Assembly (NCBI GenBank): GCA_964427155.1
Contig: CAYRSC010000017.1
Location: 1 to 64,000, forward strand
Origin: Desulfothermus sp964427155
GTDB lineage: Bacteria; Desulfobacterota; Desulfovibrionia; Desulfovibrionales; Desulfothermaceae
Length of the DNA stretch: 64,000 nucleotides
Direction of reading: 5' to 3'
Part shown: piece by piece, positions 35,448 to 43,504 of the stretch
How positions within the stretch are numbered: the stretch's first letter is position 1
Layout: each line of letters begins with the position of its first letter
Notes under the pieces: model-generated
Databases searched by the model: none
Told to the model about the DNA's origin: nothing
What the model saw: only the letters and a program-made list of their open reading frames with translations
Made by a program: the position numbers and the translations under genes

Positions 35448-35999
35448 CTACTCACCCCTTTTTATTTTTTCTTTCAATATATTTAACTGGGCCTTTAAAC
35501 TGGCATCATACACCTTATCCCCTACCTTTAAGACAACCCCTCCCAATATCCCTTTATCCACCTCATATTCCAACACAAATTTCTTTTGGAGCTGACTCTC
35601 CAGCCCCTTCTGGATCTTCTTTTTCTTCTCCTGAGAGATCTCAATGGCAGTAACCAGACTGCCTCTCACAATACCCTCATATTCATCAAGGAGTCTCTGA
35701 TAATAATTTCGGATATCCAGGATAAAGGGAAGACGCTTTTTCTCGGCCAGGAGCATGCAAAAATTTTTAAACACTGTGGATGCCCCCATCTTGTCCAGTA
35801 TCTTAAGTACAAGGGCCTTTTTGTCCTCCACCCTGATAATTGGATTTTTAAATATACGCAAAAGAAGGGGTTCTTCCTCCACCACGGAGCAAAACCCCTC
35901 TAACTCCTTTCCATATCTCCTCAGGGCGTCAGGACCTTCCTCCTGGCCAATTGCAAACAACGCTCTGGAATATCTCTTTGCTAATACTTCCTGTTTCAA
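35448..35999 (-). CDS. atpH: ATP synthase F1 delta subunit
   Basis: 183 residues. Stator protein joining the b stalk to alpha: KRYSRALFAIGQEEG at the N-terminus, then a helical domain, then EYEVDKGILGGVVLKVGDKVYDASLKAQLNILKEKI. The start overlaps the atpF stop by 4 bases and the stop adjoins atpA. Confidence 0.94.
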   Translation of the reverse strand: MKQEVLAKRYSRALFAIGQEEGPDALRRYGKELEGFCSVVEEEPLLLRIFKNPIIRVEDKKALVLKILDKMGASTVFKNFCMLLAEKKRLPFILDIRNYYQRLLDEYEGIVRGSLVTAIEISQEKKKKIQKGLESQLQKKFVLEYEVDKGILGGVVLKVGDKVYDASLKAQLNILKEKIKRGE

Positions 36000-36577
36000 T
36001 TGAGCACCACCCTTGTTAAATATTTGTCAATTAATTTTTCCTGTTCCTTAACCCCTAGCCGACTTAAGATTATCTTCTCGGCAGATTCAATAATCTTATC
36101 TGCCATTTCAGCCCTTATTTTCTCTATCTCCTGCTCAAATTCCTGCTGCGCCTTTACCTCCGCCTGCTTCTTTATCTCCTCCGCATCCCGTCTGGCCTTC
36201 TCTATTATGGCATTTTTAATGGCCTCTCCCTGCCTTCGGGCCTCCGCCAGGATAGCCTCCCTCTCCTCCTCTAAATGGGCAATACGGGACTCCACCTCCT
36301 TCAATCTAGCTTCCGCCTCCTGCTTTCTATTCTCCAGATTCCTGAATTCCTCTTCTATCTGCCGGGTGCGACCTCCAAAAAACTCCTTCATCTTTCCGCC
36401 CGCTAGCTTATAGATAATGGCGAGAAAGATGGCAAAATTTAAACACCTCCAGAAAAAATCCTTCCACGCCCTAGCATCCCATGAGGCACTCTCTCCTCCA
36501 TGACCTGTGGCCCATGCCACAGAGGCCACCAGGAGTATGCCCAGGGATATAAACCCAATCTTTTTTAAGCCCTTCAA
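35996..36577 (-). CDS. atpF: ATP synthase Fo b subunit
   Basis: 193 residues. It begins with a signal-peptide-like segment (KIGFISLGILLVASVAWA), common in this lineage, then a second membrane helix (FFWRCLNFAIFLAIIYKLAG). The remainder is a long charged coiled coil (about 60-190) forming the peripheral stalk. Overlaps atpH by 4 bases. Together with the b' gene upstream it provides a heterodimeric stalk. Confidence 0.92.
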   Translation of the reverse strand: MKGLKKIGFISLGILLVASVAWATGHGGESASWDARAWKDFFWRCLNFAIFLAIIYKLAGGKMKEFFGGRTRQIEEEFRNLENRKQEAEARLKEVESRIAHLEEEREAILAEARRQGEAIKNAIIEKARRDAEEIKKQAEVKAQQEFEQEIEKIRAEMADKIIESAEKIILSRLGVKEQEKLIDKYLTRVVLN

Positions 36578-36610
36578 TGCCCTAACCTCCTTTTGCCTTA
36601 TCTTAATTTA

Positions 36611-37027
36611 TTATGCCATCACCCTTTCCGCCACCATTTGTGCATATTCCTCCACCTGGGCAGAGAGTTGCTTCCTCACACTCTCCCCCTGTTTCATAAG
36701 TTCCTTTCTGGTCTCCTCCAGACGCTTCATGGCCTCTTCCTTTGCCCGGGCAATTACCTCCTGCTCCACTTCCATGGCCTCTGCTTTATACTCACCCTTT
36801 ACCTTTGATGCCTCACTACGGGCCCTGGCCAACTCCTCCTCATAATCCCTGAGCTTTGCCTCAGCCTCCACATTAAACCGCTCTATGTCAGAGAGATATC
36901 CCCCTAACCTCTCTCGCCTCTGCTTAATTATAGACCTTATGGGACGATAGAGAATCAGATTGAGCACTGCCAGTAATATTAAAAAATTCACAAGCTGGAT
37001 AAAAAAGGTAATATTTAACTGGATCAT
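36611..37027 (-). CDS. atpF': ATP synthase Fo b' subunit
   Basis: 138 residues. One N-terminal membrane helix (ITFFIQLVNFLILLAVLNLILYRPI) and a continuous charged coiled coil to the C-terminus. Position first in the operon, 33 bases before atpF, and the shorter length identify it as b'. Genes for a and c (atpB, atpE) are not in the window. Confidence 0.9.
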   Translation of the reverse strand: MIQLNITFFIQLVNFLILLAVLNLILYRPIRSIIKQRRERLGGYLSDIERFNVEAEAKLRDYEEELARARSEASKVKGEYKAEAMEVEQEVIARAKEEAMKRLEETRKELMKQGESVRKQLSAQVEEYAQMVAERVMA

Positions 37028-37093
37028 CTAAGACCTCCACTCTTTTTTGAGGATTAAAAAGGACATTGTGAAATTTGTTACAAATTGGAAACC

Positions 37094-37122
37094 TGTTTAT
37101 CTTATTTCCCTTTTTCTGTCAA
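37094..37122 (-). promoter_or_regulatory. Candidate sigma70 promoter of the ATP synthase operon
   Basis: On the minus strand TTGACA (37117-37122), a 17-base spacer and TAAACA (37094-37099) lie about 65 bases before the b' start. The -35 is perfect; the -10 is moderate. The 193-base gap here is otherwise AT-rich with no gene. Confidence 0.45.
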
Positions 37123-37220
37123 AGATTTTTTTCCTAAAAAAATACGCAGATTAATTCCCTACATTAAAGAGTCTGCATAAGTTCAAAAAGAGGGAGACCC
37201 TTTCTTGTTATTTTTTTCAC

Positions 37221-38111
37221 TTAAAGTGCCCTCATCCACTCAGGTTTTAAGGAGACCCTTCCCTGAAGGGCCATATCTATAATCTTGAGCCCCTCCTCTT
37301 TCTCATAGGGAAATCTTACCCTTATGGGCAGATAGTTGGAGGCGTGGTTAGAGATAAAAAGCCCTGAAGAAAGCTCAGTATATTTCAACATCTCTTTTAG
37401 TTCCCGAAGCATCTGATATCTATCTGGCATCTTGAACTCTCCCCTCTCATATTCCTCATACAGAGGCGTTGAGGGGATAAGCATAAGGGTGAGGGCACCC
37501 ACATAATCAGGGTCCATAAGAGAAAGGAGTTCCCCTGTCTTTCTGGCATGCTCAAGAGACTCCTTTACTCCGGCTATTCCAAGTAACACTGTTACAGAAA
37601 GTTTTATCCCTGCCTCCTTCACCTTTTGGGCCACCTCCACATAGTCTCTGGAGGTAGCCCCCTTTTTTATCCTCTCAAGGACCCTATCATCTCCACTCTC
37701 TACCCCCAGATACACAATCCCCAATTTTTTCTGTTGCAAAACCTTTAACTCTTCTACGGTCTTTCTCTTAAGACTCTTTGCATTTGCATAGGTCCCTATC
37801 CTCTCCAGCCAGGGAAGGTGCTCGTTTATGGTATCTATAAGGGGCACTAATTTCCGCTGGGGGATAATAAGGGCATCCCCATCCATCAGAAATAGTCTCT
37901 TCTGTCTCCTCATATATCTGGATGCAAATAATATGTCGTGATATATAATTTCCCACTCCTTTATTCTAAAGCGCTTCTCCTTATAAGAACCACAAAAGGT
38001 GCATTTATTATGAGAGCATCCAACTGTTACCTGCAATAAAATACTCTGGGCCTCGCTTGGGGGCCTTATACAAAAGCCCTCATAATGCATCCCATCTTCT
38101 ATAAATTCCAT
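37221..38111 (-). CDS. Radical SAM protein of unknown specificity
   Basis: 296 residues. The cluster motif is C32-x4-C37-x2-C40 (GCSHNKCTFCGSYK), in the Elp3-like group of radical SAM proteins, with FLMDGDALIIP, YLGVESGDDRVLERIKKGAT and KLSVTVLLGIAG as later barrel strands. The C-terminal region (SNHASNYLPIRVRFPYEKEEGLKIID) is typical of a broad family found in anaerobes without assigned chemistry. It is a single gene, divergent from the CoA-transferase fusion gene and 193 bases upstream (in transcription order) of nothing obvious, so the context is not informative. Confidence 0.82.
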   Translation of the reverse strand: MEFIEDGMHYEGFCIRPPSEAQSILLQVTVGCSHNKCTFCGSYKEKRFRIKEWEIIYHDILFASRYMRRQKRLFLMDGDALIIPQRKLVPLIDTINEHLPWLERIGTYANAKSLKRKTVEELKVLQQKKLGIVYLGVESGDDRVLERIKKGATSRDYVEVAQKVKEAGIKLSVTVLLGIAGVKESLEHARKTGELLSLMDPDYVGALTLMLIPSTPLYEEYERGEFKMPDRYQMLRELKEMLKYTELSSGLFISNHASNYLPIRVRFPYEKEEGLKIIDMALQGRVSLKPEWMRAL

Positions 38112-38240
38112 ATCTACCTCCTGGCTAGTAGTGAGCTTGACGCTAGAAAATTAATATTATACTTTCATCATGGACTGTATCCCTCTCTGGGGCTCTATTT
38201 ACAGATAAGGACAAAAAAATCAACTTAATATGGAGAAAAA

Positions 38241-40127
38241 ATGGACCTTCCTCACTTTTGTAAGGAAAAATTAATAAGTGCAGAGGAAGCTGTAAAAAAA
38301 ATAAAAAATGGCAGCAGGGTCTTTGTGGGGACAGGCTGTGGAGAACCCCAACACCTTATTCGCACCATGGTGGGAGATGCCTCTATACAGGATATTGTGG
38401 TGTATCAGATGCTCTCCTCCACCTTTGCCAATTATATTCACGATCAAAACTTTCTGAGACGCTTTTCTCTGAAACTCTTTTTTATCAGTTTGAGGATGCG
38501 GCAGGCGGCATTTGAAGGAAAGATAGACTACATTCCTGCCTATCTATCTGAGATACCAGAGCTCTTCTATTCAAAAAGGATAGGGCTGGATGTGGCCCTT
38601 ATCCAGGTTTCTCCCCCAGATGAATTTGGCTATTGCAGTCTTGGTATCTCCGTTGATATCACCCTTGCAGGGCTCAAAAGTGCAGATATAGTAATCGCCC
38701 AGATAAATCCTAAGATGCCCCGCACCTGGGGGGATAGTTTTATCCACCTGGATGAAATAGACTATTTGGTATATTATGATGAGCCCCTGGTAGAGGCAGT
38801 ACCAGAACAAAAAAATCAAGAGGTGATCAAACGCATTGCCTTTTATGTAAACCAGCTCATTGATGATGGAGCCACCCTTCAGGTGGGTTTTGGACACCTC
38901 CCCAATGCCATTCTTCCCTATCTATCAGACAAAAAAGACCTGGGAATACATACACAGGTAATCACCGAGGGTTTTCTCCCCCTATTTGAAAAAAAGGTAA
39001 TAACAAACAGGAAAAAATCCTATCTCCCAGGGAGGGTAGTTGCCTCCCTGTGTATGGGGACAAGACGACTCTATGACTATGTAAACAACAATCCCATGTT
39101 CTACTTTCGTTCCTCTGAATTTGTCAACGATCCTAACGTAATAGCCAAAAACGACAACTTCATCTCCATAAGCTCTGCCCTGGAGGTGGACCTAACTGGT
39201 CAGATATGTACAGATTCCAAGGGATACCTTTTCTACAGTGGCATTGGAGACCAGGTGGACTTCATAAGGGGCTCCAAGATGTCAAAACAGGGCTTTTCTA
39301 TAATTGCCCTCCCCTCTACTGCCCAGGGGGGGAAGGTCTCCCGTATAGTGCCTCACCTAAGCGAAGGTGCAGGGGTAGCAACCACCAGGGCCGATGTGGA
39401 CATAGTAGTAACAGAATATGGTATTGCAGAACTCTATGGAAAAAGTATCTATCAGAGGGTAATAGAGCTCGCCCAGATCGCCCACCCAAAATTCAGAGAG
39501 GAGCTCATAAAGGAGGCAAAGAAGAGACACTATATCTTTCCAGACCAGCTTCCTCCCAGGAGAGAAGACCTCATTTTTCTGGAAAGATATAAATATCATC
39601 TCACCCTCCCCAATGGGAGGAACGTGGAGTTTCGTCCCCTCCTGCCCTCAGATGAATTTGCCTCTCGCAACTTCTTTTATTCCCTTAAGGAATCCACAGT
39701 ATATTACAGATTCTTTCAAAAGAAAAAGGTCTTTTCCCGTGAGATGCTCCAGAGAGAATGGGCACGGGTGGACTATCGTAAGAATATGACTATCGTGGGA
39801 TTACTTCAAAAGGGTAGGAGGAAGGAAATAGTAGCCATTGGGTCCTATGCCCAATCTGACATAAGTGAGGAGATTGCAGAGGTGGCATTTGTGGTGAGAG
39901 ATGATCTGCAGAATATGGGGATAGGGTCCTATCTCCTGATGATACTTGAAAACATAGCGAGGGAAAATGGATATAAAGGGTTTATGGCCACTGTGCTCAT
40001 AGACAACACCAAGATGATCCATGTATTTAAAAAGAGATACCCCCATGCAAAACTAAAGAGGGGGTTTGGGGGAGAAGTGGAGATTTTTATGGATTTTCCC
40101 CCAAAAGGAGAAGGTGAAAAGGAATAG
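38241..40127 (+). CDS. Acetyl-CoA hydrolase/transferase-family protein with C-terminal GNAT domain
   Basis: 628 residues. Residues 1-430 are a CoA-transferase of the acetyl-CoA hydrolase / 4-hydroxybutyrate CoA-transferase family: NGSRVFVGTGCGEPQHLI, VSPPDEFGYCSLGISVD, LQVGFGHLPNAI, YFRSSEFVNDP, GGKVSRIVPHLSEGAGVATTRADVDIVVTEYGIAEL. Residues about 450-615 are a GNAT acetyltransferase fold (VEFRPLLPSDE, AEVAFVVRDDLQNMGIGSYLLMILENIARENG), the acetyl-CoA binding loop being QNMGIGSYL. The fusion could combine CoA transfer among short-chain acids with lysine or small-molecule acetylation, perhaps for enzyme control. The neighbouring acyl-CoA modules support a short-chain acid role. Starts with weak ribosome site GGAGAAAAA. 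Confidence 0.85.
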   Translation: MDLPHFCKEKLISAEEAVKKIKNGSRVFVGTGCGEPQHLIRTMVGDASIQDIVVYQMLSSTFANYIHDQNFLRRFSLKLFFISLRMRQAAFEGKIDYIPAYLSEIPELFYSKRIGLDVALIQVSPPDEFGYCSLGISVDITLAGLKSADIVIAQINPKMPRTWGDSFIHLDEIDYLVYYDEPLVEAVPEQKNQEVIKRIAFYVNQLIDDGATLQVGFGHLPNAILPYLSDKKDLGIHTQVITEGFLPLFEKKVITNRKKSYLPGRVVASLCMGTRRLYDYVNNNPMFYFRSSEFVNDPNVIAKNDNFISISSALEVDLTGQICTDSKGYLFYSGIGDQVDFIRGSKMSKQGFSIIALPSTAQGGKVSRIVPHLSEGAGVATTRADVDIVVTEYGIAELYGKSIYQRVIELAQIAHPKFREELIKEAKKRHYIFPDQLPPRREDLIFLERYKYHLTLPNGRNVEFRPLLPSDEFASRNFFYSLKESTVYYRFFQKKKVFSREMLQREWARVDYRKNMTIVGLLQKGRRKEIVAIGSYAQSDISEEIAEVAFVVRDDLQNMGIGSYLLMILENIARENGYKGFMATVLIDNTKMIHVFKKRYPHAKLKRGFGGEVEIFMDFPPKGEGEKE

Positions 40128-40154
40128 CGCTCAATAAGAGTTCTAAGGCCAATA

Positions 40155-40187
40155 AAAAAGGGGGAGGTGAAGAGCCTCCCCCTTTTT
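40155..40187. terminator. Bidirectional rho-independent terminator
   Basis: AAAAAGGGGGAGG pairs with CCTCCCCCTTTTT around a 7-base loop. The A-run and T-run on the two sides make it functional on both strands, between the convergent CoA-transferase fusion gene and the membrane protein gene. Confidence 0.88.
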
Positions 40188-40197
40188 CTCTTCCTGG

Positions 40198-41412
40198 TTA
40201 TTCCTCTTCAGCTACATAAAATGGCCACTTATGGAAGAACCACTCATTCCACAGCAGGGGAATAATCCACCAGAAGTTCCATATAAGGGACTCTCCATGA
40301 GGGAAACGATGAGAAAGCTCTGTCATGTGAGGATTCCCAAGACCCCAATGTCCAAAGTTTGCATAGTAGTAAAACCAGTAATTTATTGCGGTAAAAAACA
40401 AGACCCCTATGGTCCTGAAGAAAAATGCACCCCAGCTATCCTTATCCGCCATGGGGCACATATCATCAAAATAGTGATGCCAGATGAGAAAAGGAATAAG
40501 GGTAAAGCCTGCTATCTCTGCAGAGTGTAGCCAGAGGAAGCGCATCACCTCAGCATGTCCCTTGGCATGTTCCAGGTGATGGAAGGTCTCCGCGGGTATC
40601 CACAGATACACTATCTTGGTGCAGATAACAGCCAGAATATAGGCCCCAATAAAAGATGCTATCATGGAAATAAGACCCTTCCAGGGTTGACCAATATTCA
40701 TGGCGCTCCAGGGCTTCATACGCCATACATTGGGCGTCATAAACAGGATAATAATGGCCCATTCCCACCATCCAAAGACCCAGTGTACATGGGGAGTTCC
40801 CGCTATCTTGGTCCACCAGGGGGTATTCAGGGCCACCGTCTTATAGATAAGTCCCAGAAATGGAACGATTAATATGGTATAGGCAAATAAGGTAATAAGA
40901 GATGCCCACCCCAGTTCTGCCAATCCTGCCTCAGGCTGTTTAAGGGCCCCTGGCAATACTGGCCACTTCCCAAAAAAGATGGTCACCACAGGATAGGTAT
41001 AAAAACCAATGAGCACAAAACACACTATGGCAACCTGTGCAAGGAATCCTGGTTTCCCTGCGGCGGCAAGATTATAATAACTTAAGAAATTGAACCCAAT
41101 ACCCAGGACGCGGTAGAAGATGATGTCAATAACAAACCACACCAGCACCACATTGGCAATGGTCATTACTATCCCCTTGAGGGGTTGTTTGAGGTTTTGA
41201 AAAGGCCAATCCCCCAAAAACATGTGCTGCCACAGCCCCACCAAAATCATCATGGCAAGGTACATCACAAAGGGATAGGGAAACCACTTGATAGGCCCCC
41301 TGGGGTCACTAAAGATGTACCAGGTAAGCCATGCCACCAGGAAAAAACAGATGAAGGAAATAATTCCTGTTACTGGTTGGCCCCAGCGAGGTCTAAGCTG
41401 TCCATGTGCCAT
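40198..41412 (-). CDS. Trp/His-rich multi-span membrane protein with four internal repeats, unknown function
   Basis: 404 residues from the ATG at 41412 (AAGGAG 8 bases upstream; an in-frame GTG lies at 41421). About 10 or 11 hydrophobic segments, extremely rich in Trp, Phe and Tyr. A repeating unit W-x(1-8)-Q-P-x2-G followed by a membrane helix occurs four times, with the Gln-Pro at residues 15, 79, 162 and 245 in the longer numbering. The C-terminal third has many His and Trp (HLEHAKGHAEVMRFLWLHSAE, IWHHYFDDMCP, FFHKWPF) that could hold a metal or heme. No family recognised. It follows an acyl-CoA synthetase gene and ends the downstream acyl-CoA module, so an organic acid transporter or redox-linked role is conceivable but unproven. 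Confidence 0.75.
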   Translation of the reverse strand: MAHGQLRPRWGQPVTGIISFICFFLVAWLTWYIFSDPRGPIKWFPYPFVMYLAMMILVGLWQHMFLGDWPFQNLKQPLKGIVMTIANVVLVWFVIDIIFYRVLGIGFNFLSYYNLAAAGKPGFLAQVAIVCFVLIGFYTYPVVTIFFGKWPVLPGALKQPEAGLAELGWASLITLFAYTILIVPFLGLIYKTVALNTPWWTKIAGTPHVHWVFGWWEWAIIILFMTPNVWRMKPWSAMNIGQPWKGLISMIASFIGAYILAVICTKIVYLWIPAETFHHLEHAKGHAEVMRFLWLHSAEIAGFTLIPFLIWHHYFDDMCPMADKDSWGAFFFRTIGVLFFTAINYWFYYYANFGHWGLGNPHMTELSHRFPHGESLIWNFWWIIPLLWNEWFFHKWPFYVAEEE

Positions 41413-41499
41413 ACAAACCACTCCTTAATGCTTAAAGGTTAAAAATTTTAAAACTCCCCCTACCTTAACTATCCTAAATTTAGTGTAGGGATCCCCCCC

Positions 41500-41557
41500 A
41501 CACTGTATAAAGCTACAGTGTCGTCTCTTCCTCTGGGGCCCCTCACAAAGGGGCCCC
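41500..41557 (-). other. Two tandem hairpins between acyl-CoA synthetase and membrane protein genes
   Basis: ACACTGTA-TAAAGC-TACAGTGT (41500-41521) and GGGGCCCC-TCACAAA-GGGGCCCC (41535-41557) are perfect inverted repeats in the intergenic leader of the membrane protein gene. Neither is followed by a T-run on the minus strand, so they may be mRNA-stabilising or processing elements rather than simple terminators. Confidence 0.4.
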
Positions 41558-41600
41558 TGTTGTTAAAGGATTTTATTTACCTTAGACAAGAGAAATTAAA

Positions 41601-43373
41601 CTATTTTTTCTTTCCCTTGGAACTTAGCTCTGGGAAGTCCCAATAGAAGTATTCGTTTTCTCCCCTTTCAACGCCCTGCTCTTTTTTCTTTATCTCCTGC
41701 TCCCTGAGTTCTATCCTCCTGATCTTACCACTTATGGTCTTTGGAAGCTCATCCACAAACTGGATAATTCTTGGTATCTTGAACTTGGCAAGGACATTTA
41801 TGGTGTGTTTAAAAAGCTCAAGGGCCAGTTCCTTGGAAGGAGTATATCCCTCGTTTAGGATCACAAAGGCCTTTACCAGTTGATACCTGTGGGGATCAGG
41901 AGAACCTACCACTGCGGCCTCAGCCACTGCAACATGTTCCACAAGGGCGCTTTCCACCTCAAAAGGACCAACACGATAGTCAGAGGATTTAATTACATCG
42001 TCGGCCCTTCCCACAAACCACCAGTAGTTATCTTTATCAAAAAAGGCCCTATCCCCTGTATAATAATAATCACCCACAAAGACCTCTTTCATCTTCTCTG
42101 GGTTGCCAATATATTCCGTAAATAGACCAATGGCTCTCCAGTTCTTTAGCCTCACACAGATATGACCAGTCTCATCAGGCTTGGTGATCTCATTACCCTC
42201 ATCATCCACCAACACAACATCATACATAAACGAGGGTCTTCCAAAGGACCCAAACCTCATCTTGCCCTCCATCCAGGGCGCATTTCCAATCATTGCTGTG
42301 GACTCGGTCTGACCATAAAAATCCCTTATCTCTGTGTTGGTATATTTCTTCCACTGGTTTATCACCTCGGGATTTAAAGGCTCTCCTGCACTCACAGAAT
42401 ACTTTAGGGCAGAAAAGTCAAATTTCTCCAGGTCTAGATTAATAAACATCCTCCAAGCGGTTGGAGGGGCACAAAAGATATTGACCTTGTACTTGGATAT
42501 GGCCTCCAGATACTTGTTGCCATCCAGGGCAGTAAAGAAGAAACCTGTGGCAGTACCACCCACATTTAGGGGGGCAAAAAAGGAGCTCCATGCCCACTTT
42601 GCCCACCCAGGTGCACTGAGGTTATGATGGATATCACCAGGGGCAATTCCTATCATCACCGAGGTGGATAGATGTCCCACAGGATAGGAAGTGGCAGAAT
42701 GCCCCACCCTCTTGGGTAGGCCTGTGGTCCCAGAGGTAAAGAAACAAAATAGGATATCGTCTTTCTTTATTTTTGCCGCTTCCGCCTCACCAGATTCTCC
42801 TTCTACCTCAGAATAGGGTATCCATCCTTCCCTCTCTCCCAGGACCAGCTTTACCTTGGGCTCCTTACCTGTATTCTTTAAGGTCTCATCCATCACAGCC
42901 GCAGACTTTTCATCCGCCACAATCACATCAGGGGGATAGGTCTCAAACCTAAACTCCAATTCCCTGGCGGTCATGGTAGTAGCTGTGGGAACCACCACCA
43001 ATCCCCCTTTCAAACACGCATAAGAGGCGAACCATGTCTCAGGTACAATAGGGATCATCATATACATATTATCTCCCTGGTTCACCCCCTTCTTCCTCAA
43101 CAGATTGAGGACCTTATTCCCATTTGCTGCCAGCTCTACGTATGTAAATTTTTTATCTTCCCCTGTTTCTAGGTTCACCCAGATAAGGGCATCCTGTTCC
43201 CCTCTTTCCTTTACATGTAGACCCTCAAATATCTCTTCTGCCCAATTAAAATATTCTGGAAGTTCCGCATGGTTCAAATCGTCAAAAAATTCCTTTGCTG
43301 CCTTTTCCCTGGCCTCAAGGTCCTCCATCTGATTAAGTTCCATTACCTTTTTGTAATACTCCTTCATCTCCAT
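41601..43373 (-). CDS. AMP-forming acyl-CoA synthetase (medium/branched-chain type)
   Basis: 590 residues. Adenylate-forming motifs: FFTSGTTGLPKRVGHS (P-loop), DFYGQTESTAM (A5), YYTGDRAFFDKDNYWWFVGRADDVIKSSDYRVGP (A7/A8) and LPKTISGKIRR with the catalytic Lys. In acetyl-CoA synthetases a Trp occupies the position just before QTE and closes the acyl pocket; here it is Gly, as in medium-chain enzymes, so substrates larger than acetate are likely. Its position after an isobutyryl-CoA-mutase-like module suggests butyrate or isobutyrate activation. ATG with AAGGAG upstream; a terminator separates it from meaB. Confidence 0.87.
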   Translation of the reverse strand: MEMKEYYKKVMELNQMEDLEAREKAAKEFFDDLNHAELPEYFNWAEEIFEGLHVKERGEQDALIWVNLETGEDKKFTYVELAANGNKVLNLLRKKGVNQGDNMYMMIPIVPETWFASYACLKGGLVVVPTATTMTARELEFRFETYPPDVIVADEKSAAVMDETLKNTGKEPKVKLVLGEREGWIPYSEVEGESGEAEAAKIKKDDILFCFFTSGTTGLPKRVGHSATSYPVGHLSTSVMIGIAPGDIHHNLSAPGWAKWAWSSFFAPLNVGGTATGFFFTALDGNKYLEAISKYKVNIFCAPPTAWRMFINLDLEKFDFSALKYSVSAGEPLNPEVINQWKKYTNTEIRDFYGQTESTAMIGNAPWMEGKMRFGSFGRPSFMYDVVLVDDEGNEITKPDETGHICVRLKNWRAIGLFTEYIGNPEKMKEVFVGDYYYTGDRAFFDKDNYWWFVGRADDVIKSSDYRVGPFEVESALVEHVAVAEAAVVGSPDPHRYQLVKAFVILNEGYTPSKELALELFKHTINVLAKFKIPRIIQFVDELPKTISGKIRRIELREQEIKKKEQGVERGENEYFYWDFPELSSKGKKK

Positions 43374-43480
43374 ACACTACTCCTTATCTTTGGGGTTTAA
43401 CTATTATTTAAATCCATACTCTTGCGATAGCGACACAAAATTTTTATTGAATATATAAACCTCGTTCAGGCTCCGGGATG

Positions 43481-43504
43481 AAAAAAGAGGGGGTAGTTCC
43501 CCCT
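43481..43504 (-). terminator. Rho-independent terminator after meaB-like gene
   Basis: On the minus strand AGGGGG-AACTA-CCCCCT is followed by CTTTTTT. The hairpin overlaps the stop codon of the downstream-module GTPase gene and closes the thiolase-to-GTPase operon, so the acyl-CoA synthetase gene needs its own promoter in the 128-base gap. Confidence 0.82.

Noticed and set aside
41535..41557. Rho-independent terminator
   Set aside because: The GGGGCCCC hairpin has no T-run on the minus strand; kept as a generic hairpin element.
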